Positions 12,301 to 21,600 of a stretch of DNA of 64,000 nt are shown here, in pieces (position 1 is the stretch's first letter; each line of letters starts with the position of its first letter). A program made the position numbers and the translations under genes. The stretch is from Antedon mediterranea (Eukaryota; Echinodermata; Crinoidea; Comatulida; Antedonidae). The stretch is from contig NC_092680.1 in NCBI RefSeq assembly GCF_964355755.1, forward strand, positions 8,657,001-8,721,000, read 5' to 3'. The notes under the pieces were generated by a model. That model made no database searches, was not told where the DNA came from, and was given only the letters and a program-made list of their open reading frames with translations.

Positions 12301-12684
12301 CTACACGTTCCGTGTTATTTTGTGTATCATTGCGACATTTTACGCACTTGTAAACTATTTTAACGTTTTGGGGCGACTTTGCGATGGGGCGACTTTGCGA
12401 TGGGGCGACTTTGTTTTGGGGCGACTTTGCAATGGGGCGACTGTGTAAGGGGCGACTTTGTATGGGGCGACATTGCGATGGGGCGACTTGACTAGCGTCC
12501 ATTATTATATGCCTACTAGGCTAGGCCGCCTAGTATCTATATAGGCCTAGGCCTATAGGCTAGCTAGGGGCTAGGCCAACAACACTATAATGGTTTCTAT
12601 AGCTGTTTCAGTTATACTTACCGTGTAAAAACAAATCCTACATGCTCCTACTAGAAACCCACATGACTCACATAGATTAGGCAT
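6378..12684 (-). CDS. ARL15: ARL15, atypical ADP-ribosylation-factor-like GTPase (5 exons)
   Basis: Exons on the minus strand: 12684-12622, 8959-8815, 7557-7498, 6923-6715 and 6533-6378, total 210 residues (human ARL15 is 204). The P-loop is GLSNVGKT; the switch II block reads KELGGGDKVRQYWNRY where classical Arfs have WDxGGQ; the G4 position is AHCQD instead of NKQD. Blocks ALCCK-QPP-SRPEY, FSIKAI and VIFVVDSAS match vertebrate ARL15. The first exon starts with ATG, gives MPNLCESCGFLVGACRICFY, ends in phase at GTAAGT, and was found only by frame and splice logic, so it is the least certain part. With it, eight cysteines fall within the first 28 residues, suggesting S-acylated membrane attachment (inference). 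Known ARL15 binds CNNM magnesium transporters and is linked to vesicle traffic. Introns hold several transposons. Confidence 0.9.
6999..7257. mobile_element. Palindromic MITE flanked by TA, in ARL15 intron
   Basis: Ends are long inverted repeats: TGACCCACTATACG and GGGAGAGGTGCGTCATTT on the left, and their near-perfect complements on the right (AAATGACGCACCTCTCCCG, CGTATAGTGGGTCA). TA dinucleotides sit at both edges, compatible with Tc1/mariner-type target duplication. The interior is partly palindromic and non-coding. Confidence 0.8.
7736..8591. mobile_element. 0.85-kb terminal-inverted-repeat element in ARL15 intron
   Basis: The left end ATAGAGAGAAATGGCGAACC with GAGTGGGTATA further in is mirrored at the right end (TATACCCACTC, GGTTTGCCATTTCTCTCTAT). 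The arms are about 75 bases with small indels. The interior contains GGCCTA-rich DNA and no coding potential. Likely a non-autonomous DNA transposon; family not recognised. Confidence 0.7.
9165..9250 (-). mobile_element. Degenerate SINE fragment, family S1
   Basis: The stretch with CATTATTACCCC, ATCAAACATGATGACG and GCTCCCATAATGCAGCTAGT is a diverged piece of the SINE seen at 20546-20792 (minus) and 27040-27356 (plus). Only the central part is recognisable. Confidence 0.5.
9741..12508. mobile_element. 2.7-kb foldback-like element with AAGTCGCCCCATCGC arrays
   Basis: Both ends start with a shared edge (TATTATGG then AGTCAAGTCGCCCC) and carry six to seven tandem copies of a 15-17-bp unit AAGTCGCCCCATCGC; the left array (9751-9875) is forward and the right array (12365-12492) is inverted. 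A second inverted pair lies inside: CTGCAGTTTCGCACCACAC near 11480 and GTGTGGTGCAAAACTGCAG near 12205. The interior also holds a tRNA-like SINE piece. No transposase frame is visible. The whole element lies in intron 1 of ARL15, ending less than 200 bases from exon 1. Confidence 0.75.
10466..10536 (-). repeat. tRNA-like (SINE head) sequence
   Basis: On the minus strand an A-box-like TGGCTTGGTGGTTA and a B-box-like GGTTCAAGTCC are spaced as in a tRNA gene. The acceptor arms do not pair well, so a tRNA-derived SINE head or pseudogene is more likely than a working tRNA. Confidence 0.5.
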
Positions 12685-13059
12685 ATTGCTTTAATCTCCT
12701 TTTTAATATAAAGTTTAGAAAATTGGAAAAATCATTGCAAAATCAAGATACCGCCGCCGCCCCCAAACAATTTTTTCTCTCTATAGTTTTCTTTAATTCT
12801 TCTATCTGAATAGGTTAGTCTTTAAAGTACAGACTTTAAAAAGTGTCTTAAAATACGGCGGCTGTACACACCTTATTTTAATAATAAAAGATTCTCAATT
12901 ACGTCATAGTTTAATGAACCAATTGCAGAGGCTTAATTCTACGTCAAGTTGTGACATGTTTGTAACGCGCGGGACAAGCACATGCTCGTATTTTTGTTTA
13001 TTTTTGCTGTGCACGTCAGTCAACGTCATGTTCATAATATTTTGAGTATTTAGGGAGAG

Positions 13060-13460
13060 GCCTAGTAGGTTGAGGTAGGCAGAAGAGGGAAGGTTCTCTT
13101 TTACACCTAACTAGGCTGGGTTGTCTAGAAACCATTAATATTATTAGATTAGTTAGCCTATTCTATCAAATAGTTAGGCCTAGCCTTTAAACTTAGAGCT
13201 AGTAGGCCTAGGCCTAGTAGTAGTAGGCTAGGCCTTAGGGCCTAGCCTACTTTTAGGCGGTACTTTTACTTTTAGGCTACTAGGCTAGGCGGGCTCAGGT
13301 AGGCTAGCCTACTAGGCCCACTACTAGCCTAGGCTAGATAAGCCTCCTGACTGTAGAGGCTAGGCCTAGGTCTAGGTTACTACAAGCTAGCTATAGGGGT
13401 AAATAAATAGGCCTAGCCTATAGGGCCTAGCTAGTGTAGTAGTAGTAGATAGGCTAGGTA
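13060..13460. repeat. Long GGCCTAG-rich tract upstream of ARL15
   Basis: About 400 bases made largely of TAGGCCTA, CTAGGCCTAG, GTAGTAGTAG and CTAGCCTA pieces, the densest such tract in the window. It begins about 380 bases upstream of the ARL15 start codon on the minus strand, in the divergent interval shared with the TP53BP1 homologue. A smaller cluster is at 12500-12580. Role unknown. Confidence 0.65.
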
Positions 13461-13649
13461 TGCTGCATTCATTTTTTTTTCTGTAATTGTTGTGTCTTGC
13501 GTACGTATCTCTAAAACTTGCAAACATAACATTTCATAACTTTCTCAACATATTGTCATTTATGTTAAAGTTGTGCAGCTAACATATTCATGACGTTTAC
13601 AATTGTGCAACGTCACTTACGCACGATTTTATAAATTTCGCGTTTTTAA

Positions 13650-14215
13650 CATAGGTTGAAAAGGTAACGGGACGATTCGGCCCTGAGATGATTCGGCCCG
13701 GGACGATTCGGCCCTGGGACGATTCGGCACACTTAAATTTATCGCCTTTGATGCATTTTATAAGCATAAAATAAGCTTTTTTCCCCAAACTTTATTTTCA
13801 GAGAGACTGTGGGGTAGTACTACTAGGGATAAAGATGCAATAAAGCAAACATTTTGAAAACATTGTCGAAAATGATCATTTTTTAGTCACGCGAACGATG
13901 TAAACAAGTTACGCCCTCTGTTGGCCACTTGGCGAATGCAAGGTTTTCGAAGTAATAAATTGAATATAAAATTACGTTTTTTTAGTAATTTATTATGTAT
14001 ATTATATCAACATTGTCAATATCAATAAAATACGGATTGTTAAACACCTTTAAAAACTTGATAAATACCAAAAAAATAAATATGAATTTGGTCTAAAGTG
14101 AGACGTTTCGGCCCACAAAGTGGATGTTTCGGCCCAAAAGTGGGCCGAAACGTCTCACTAAAAGTGGGCAGAATAGTCCCGGGCCGAAACGTCCCTAAAC
14201 CGTTGAAAACAACGA
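13650..14215. mobile_element. Small foldback-like element with GACGTTTCGGCCC repeats
   Basis: The left side (13655-13730) has four copies of GGGACGATTCGGCCC-like units. The right side (14098-14210) has related units GACGTTTCGGCCC in both orientations, forming a nested hairpin around 14128-14156. Outer sequences GGTAACGGGACG and GGTTTAGGGACG (right, reverse strand) resemble each other. Same architecture as the larger foldback elements. Confidence 0.6.
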
Positions 14216-14689
14216 AATAACATTTTAAATTGAAACTTACCAAAAGTGTAATTTATATCATGCGCAAACTTTCTGATCTGTTGAGGGAAAAAATGGTATG
14301 TTTCACAGAAAGTTACACAAAAAAATCAACTTTCTACACGTTTCATGTCATTTTATGCATGTAAAAATGTCCATGCATGTGGTGTGCACGTAGCTTTAGC
14401 AACATAATTTTTTCATGTGAATTACTGTATTTTTTTCCAGCCTTTTCTAGTAATTTTACCAAATTTTAAACAATTTCGACTTAAAATAATGTTATACGCG
14501 CACGTCAAATTAGACAATTCGCGCACATTTTTACTCTACAGCTCACTATGATGCATGCGACTGTAGCCATGTAATGGCCTTGTTGATGAAAAAGTTCATA
14601 GTTTCCAAACTAAACAGTGAAGTTTATTTTTATATCATATTCTGGAAATTGATGAGTTGTATATCGGATCACGCATCAATATGGCTAAC

Positions 14690-15260
14690 CAGACATTGTG
14701 ACATCATCGTATTCCCACTCGAATATAAAATATAAGATTTTTGTCATAGCTCATCACATTTAATAGAGCGCATCTCCGCTATGTGTTCCATTGCCCCCCA
14801 GAATTTGATATTGTCTAAGTCAATCAATTATTTTCGCATGATTTACAATTTTAAAAATTGTTATGACATCATTATGTTTAAAAGCGTAAATAGCTAGGGT
14901 CACTTATTTTCATCATTCCAGTAAATTTCAATATCTTATAACTCCTCAGAATGAAAAGTGATACTTTTATTATTAAAACGTTTTTGTACAAATTTTGAGC
15001 ATAGGATGTTGTGACATCACCATATGGCCATTTGAATTATAAAAGCCGTATTTTCATATTTTGCGTCATAGTTCATAACATTTAAAAGAGCACTCATCCA
15101 TGTTCTACATATTCAAATTTCTTCAACACGTTAATATGTTGTTGCTCAGATAATTCCCTTCCAAAATTGCTATCTACGTGTTTTATTTTGATGACATCAT
15201 CATGTTAAAAATTGGAATAAAAGGTGGTTCCCGTTATTTTCACCTATTCTGCACTGTATG
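14690..15260. repeat. Diverged direct repeats of about 310 bp upstream of TP53BP1
   Basis: TGTGACATCATCGTATTCC followed by TTTGTCATAGCTCATCACAT and AGAGCGCATCTCC near 14697-14790 recurs as TGTGACATCACCATATGGCC, GCGTCATAGTTCATAACAT and AGAGCACTCATCC near 15010-15105. ATGACATCAT-type blocks recur between. Old duplication of unknown origin in the ARL15-TP53BP1 intergenic region (12685-15693); no gene seen there. Confidence 0.55.
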
Positions 15261-15693
15261 TAGTATATTGTGTACAGTATATACTGTATACTTAGACACA
15301 AAATAGAGAGCACACTAACATTTTATTTTCTTCAGGTCACAATGGCATTTTTTGTGCTCAATATTCTAACGTATGGCGTGCACATGGCATTTGCGCAGCA
15401 GATAACCTAACTCGTACATAGTGACGATTTCGAATCTAGTTAACTAACTAATTTGCGGTCTTGTCTTGTTTTAATTTGGTTACGATAAACTCAACTGGTA
15501 TTTACTAGACTTTGGAGCACCGCCAGCTAAAAGAACTTAAGCCAAAGAAGCTGTGGTTACGGTTCCGACGACGGAACGCAACTGCCCATTGTTAAAGATC
15601 CGACATTGAATTGGATACAGGCAAAGTTTAAGAATATAAACTTTACTCATTTGTTTTCAGATAATTGATCTACAGTACGAGTAGCCTACCATC

Positions 15694-18600
15694 ATGTTTA
15701 CAGGTAGGCCAACACCTGATTTAAATAAAGATGGTAATCGCACAAAGACAGAGAATAAAAATCCCACTTCTTCTAGTTCCTTGTCCAGCAGTAGTTCACT
15801 TTCAAGTAATGGTAGTATGAATGGTCGACTGAGATCAAGGTCATTTGTTGCCAATACAAGTACTTCTGATGCTTCTGATTGCATCATTGCACCATCTCCA
15901 GGAGCATATCATGTAGATGAAGTGATCATACCAGCTTCACAAGATGAGGACGTTGATATTGGTTAGTAAACAGTGTATATTTAAGATTATTGTTGCTGTT
16001 GTCCGATTTAAGAGACACTTTGTTGAGCTCAGAATTTATTCTGTTATTAAAATAGAAAAAGTATCTTTCAATAATAATAATAATAATAATAAAAACTTTA
16101 TTTAATCACGGTAACACTTGTTCACCTCAATGGCGTTTTTCGACAAGGCCGTAAGACAATATATACAAATCAAATTTAACAATTAAACAATTAACAACAA
16201 GAGTTTATCTTAATTTACACTTAAATTAGAAAGAATTAGAATTTTACAATAGATTGTAAAAGCCAAATTTACAAAAGAATAAACATCAAAATGAACAGAG
16301 CATAAGTCTATTTTTACTTAAATAATTAAACTTAATACTAAAGATATTAATTAAATTATTAATAAGAATTTAACTAAAAACAGAAAATCTTAATTTACAC
16401 ATCTACATTAATATTAAATTACAGTAAAATAAATTAGAAATTTTAAAATTTGTGAAATCCAAATCATACAATAAGTGAACACCAAGATTCATTAATTCTC
16501 AAGTGAGAATTCATTAAAACTCAAGTGAGTTTAGACCAGTATTTGCAAATGAAAACTACTTTACATTTTGCATTAATAGTCGAAAGCCAACCAATTATCT
16601 GCACACCATCAGAAACCATTGCGAGCCTTCATCTTTCTGGACAGAAATCTTCAAGAAAGGCAGCAGAGGAGGATTTTGAACCTGCAACCATTCATATCAG
16701 CTCCCCATCACAAACACTTGGTAGGTTTCCTTTAAGTACAATTCTAGACCCCTCTACACACTTCAACTTATTAATCTTAAAATACTACTGTAGAGTTGAG
16801 GTTTGAACCCCCGAACCATGACAATTTTAAGATATATATTATATATCTTAAAATTGTCATGGTTCAAAATAATCTATTTAAAAGTTTGGTTTTATATTAT
16901 AAAAACAAACTTTTAAATAGATTATTTTGTAATAATAAATAATGAGACAATTGAAATTAGTAAAATATGTCATTTTTTTATTTCGTGGCTGAAATCACCA
17001 TTAAAAATATTGGTTAAAGAAATTGAACTCTTGAAGTATTTGATTTCCTTTTTTTTTTTTAGAATCGAATGTTGAACCTTCTAATGTTCGGGTTAACTTG
17101 GAATTGGCGGAAACTGAACCATACTTTTCTAAAGAAACCAATAATGCCTTTGAGGTTTGTCTAATTATCTAATAATACTGAGATTAATATAGATCATTTT
17201 GTTTGACAAATCCAGTAAAGAATTTACTCACATTCTTTAGCTTTCGCCATCTTGGCTGATGGCTTGGATCACAAATGATCCGGTCCACTGCTACTTCCTG
17301 GAAATCTGTTGTCGTTTCTAGGTGACGTCATACTTTTTCGTAGCAATGATGTGTATACGTGATCAACCGCGACGAAGAGGCTGTATTTCTCAATCATGTA
17401 TATATCATTGCTACGAAAAAGTATGACGTCACCTAGAAACGACAACGACAGATTTCCAGGAAGTAGCAGTGGACCGGATCACTTGTGATCAAGTCATCAG
17501 CCAAGATGGCGAAAGCTAAAGAATGTGAGTAAAATTCTTTACTGGATTTGTCAAACAAAATGATATATATTAATATTATCTACAATCCTACACAATGCAC
17601 TTATTCACTAATAATGAGATTATTATGACTTGGACATCTGAATACAGTATTTACATCAATTGTATATTTTCAGATACCAATATGGCAGCAAGTTGTAAAT
17701 CAACAGCTGATGTCTGCAGAGATGACACAGAGCTCTGAAAACCACTCAAAATCATCAGATTCACCAGAAGAAATGGAAGCTGAATCTGTGGTGCAGTCTG
17801 CTCAGTTCCAGGTATTTAAGTTGCCCTCAATTTTTATATTAAACATTTTGAGACACAAATTACAATACAAGTAAAGAAATACCTGTAAATTGTGTATTTT
17901 CTATTTATTCTAGGCATGGCAAACGTCTGTTCGATCAAGTTCTACTGAGGGTACAAGAAGCCGAAACATTTCAGGAGGAAAAGATAATTTATCAGCTACT
18001 GGAAACCAAATAAGAAAATTGAAGAATTCAAGAGAAATATCCAGTGTACCATGTATGAAAATAGTGAATTTAAACTGACAAAAATTGAAACTGTTTGTTT
18101 GTTTGTTATCTGGGTCACATCCCTTCCTTAAAATAGTGGGGTAGATCATGTATTTATTAACCTAATCTATAATCAAGACAATGTGCTTTATAGCCAGACA
18201 AATATATCTCACCCAAAATAATTACAGTACAGTACTTCCATATTACGAGTTATCACTCATCTCATAAAGATATTATAATATCTCTATGTTCATCTTATGC
18301 TGTCAAATTGTTATCTTCTACTTACAGTAAAAATGATTGTTGAGAAAAGCACTGACAAGAGAAGAAGTGCTAGTGCTCCACCAAAGAAAACAACTCAACT
18401 GGACAATCCAGCTAGTACCCAGGTTAAATTTTAGCTTCATCATTTCCTTTTCCTAGTTGTGATTTCCTTGTTTCATTTAGTAATTTTTGGAAAGCTTGTT
18501 TTCATCTGTAACTTTGAAATTATTTATTCACATTTAAATGGATTCATTTTGAGCCAAATGTTTTTACAATTGATTTTTCTTTAAAGGATCTATTTAAGGA

Positions 18601-21600
18601 AGATGAGCATGATTTACCAAAGGGTAACAGTAATAAAGGTAAGAGCTGCACAAACAGTCGAGTTGTGTTATTAGATGTATTGTCCCACAAAAATAGAAAA
18701 TAAGATGAGTGTAAACTGATTTAAACCAAATTTACTATTCAAGCTGAAGATGTAATGTCTCAGGAAACTGAACAAGATTTATTTGACGATGACAGCAATG
18801 ATGATCCTCAGAATGATGAAGTTCAAACTAAATCTGATGAAAAAGATGTTAAAGTTAGCTTAGATGCTGATCAGGATAAAGCAGATGATGATGTCATAGC
18901 TACCTCGCAAGATTGGCATCTTCATTTCACACAGACCCAATGTGACACAGAGCCTGGGAAATCACAAGTTACCATCAGTAAACAAGGTATTATTTTACTC
19001 TTTTTAAAATGTATTGGTAATAATAAATACCTGAGGGTGAAAATGATAAAATGAAGAACATAATGTTGTAAAACAAATTTTCATTTCACTATTTAAATTA
19101 TGATTTCAATTTTGTTTCAGTGACTGAGAGTGAAGGTAAACATAAGGCAGTAGAAAGTGAACATGTTGCCAGTATTGTGGACTTGAGTCCTGTTGAGAAT
19201 TGCGAGCCTAATTCATTTGTTCAAAATACAAATGTTACTCAGTCTCCTAAAGACACATCAGGTATTTTGTTGTATTTATTAAAAGTTATGCCCTTGGTTT
19301 TATTGTGGCAAAAATATCTTGAAAACTATCTAGTACAATTTTTCTTCTTTTTTAGGAAATGGTTTCCATTTTAGTCTTCCAAAAGAAAACAGTATAAAAC
19401 CAGTTTCCGATGTAATTTCTGGAGTTGGAGAAATTATGAAAAAAGGCCCTCAACACAGCACCCCTATTTTGGAAAAGGAGGATACTGCTATAATTGAACA
19501 TACTGATAATCAGCAAAAAGACACTATGGTATCACTTATTGTTTATCTTAATAGCTATTCTGAAATTAAACATTTAGGTGTATTAATTAAGATTGCTAAT
19601 AACAATTATATAATCACTGGACCATATATTTGCCTAGGAATATAATTATATAGGTCAAGTAAATCTAGGTTAAGTCACGTCCATGATGGGCTTTAATGTA
19701 AAATTACTTTTAATCATTTTGCAGAAAGAAACCATAAAAGATCATGCCATTACTTCACCAGTAGAAACTGACAACAACACAGAAGGCACTCCGATATTTC
19801 ATGTTGCCAGACCAGCAGATAGTGGAACACTAATGAAAATTGCCAAAGAAAGCCCAACGAAGAAACCTTCAGTGTTCACTAAGGTACAAGAAGCCAATGA
19901 AACTGCAGAGAAAGTTAATGATGTCAGTAATGAGTCCAGCAGTAGCTTCAAGAATTTTCAGGGTGATATTCCTAGTAACAGCAATTCTTTTGATGTTGAA
20001 AGCTGCAGCAACCATGATAAGACATTTAACATTAGTGCAGATACTGAAATAATAGAAAATGAAATTTATAATGAAAATACTCAACAAATACAACCAGTAT
20101 CTTTTACTCGTCGCCAGTCACCAAGGAAACAAGCTAGTATGCAGAAAGAGAGAAGAGATCCCTTTGAATTTAGTGATTCCCAGTGCTATGGAACACCAGT
20201 TCAATCAAAACGGCAATCTGAAGTGCCTGGTGGGTCTGTCAGTATCAAACGGAGAAGGTTGGTTGATGTATCATCCGATCATCAGAGTGTAGTAACAAGG
20301 AAAAATTCTAGGAAAAAAGATGCGTCTTCTAAACAAAAGGTTGTAACTCCAAAAAGTTCAAGAAAAGTAAATAAGAAGAGAACTCCTGTAAGAGTGAGCA
20401 GTTTTAACAGAAGCAGTAGTTTGCAGGCTAAATCAAAACAAGGTACTGCAACCATACAGGAAAGAGTAAAGAAAAGAACTAGTCTTGAAAATGAACAGGT
20501 GGGTATTTATTTTCTAAAGACTTAGCTGTAACAACATACACACCCTTTTTATGAATGCTCAAAGGCGCTTTACATAGCATATTATTACCCCGTTCATTTT
20601 TTGGATCAAACATGTATGGAAACATACTCCCATAATGCAGCAAGTAATCAGCGCAAAGTTGTGTCTTGATCTAACCTGGTACCCATGTTGTACACCTGGG
20701 TGGAGAGAAGCAAATTAAGTAAAGCAATGCAGCAAGAGTTGGATTACTATCAGTAATCCAACGTCCAACACACTGCGCCACACGCCCTGTTGTTTTTATA
20801 ATAATCATATTACTATTTATCTGTGTTGTTTTTCTTAGATGGATACTGAAAGTATTGGCCAAGATCAGCCAACAACCAGTACTCAAAATGTAGAAAATCC
20901 TCTCGAAAAATCGGATAGCAAGAAGATTATTTGGTTTACAAAAATTACGACGACAACAACTACAATTGTCCAACGGTACATTCGCGAAGAAGGTACAAGA
21001 GATGGTGTTGTTGTAGAGGTTAAAGAAAGAACCGTAAGTGCACATTTGATGTTGGTAAATTTTCCTCAGCAATTGGAATCTATGTCCTGTCAACTAAATT
21101 GAACCATTGAGTCACAGTAACAAGGATGCTATGTGATATTGTGATGTCAGCACTGTGATACTCTATTTTATAGTGAATGATAATACTGTACATAATACTG
21201 TTTATTTCAGGAAGTTGATGTTCCAAATGTTAGAGTAACGGAACATCAAGATCCCACACCTGTATCTCCAAGTCGAACCACATCCTCTTTTACGTCAGGG
21301 GATCTAGGGGATGTCAGTTCTCTTTCAACATCAAAATCTTCTTTTAGTTCTGTAAGTAGTTCAGGATTAAAAGATACAATGTCAAGAACAAATCAAGATG
21401 GAATTCCACTCGAAAAATGTTTAAGGAAGGTGGCTTTTACAGAGCCATCACCCTCATCTCACATCACCAGATCGAGAAGGTTTAGCAGGCAATTGTCAAA
21501 CGAGTGTAACATATCTTCAATGTCTAAAAGCAATTCTGCATTACATAGAAATAGGGAAGGAGAACAAGACCAAGGAGCTTTAGGATCTTCAAGTTCATCA

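Noticed and set aside
12023-12502. 159-residue minus-strand frame with SRPIAKSPQN repeats
   Set aside because: Made by the AAGTCGCCCCATCGC array in the right arm of the foldback element.
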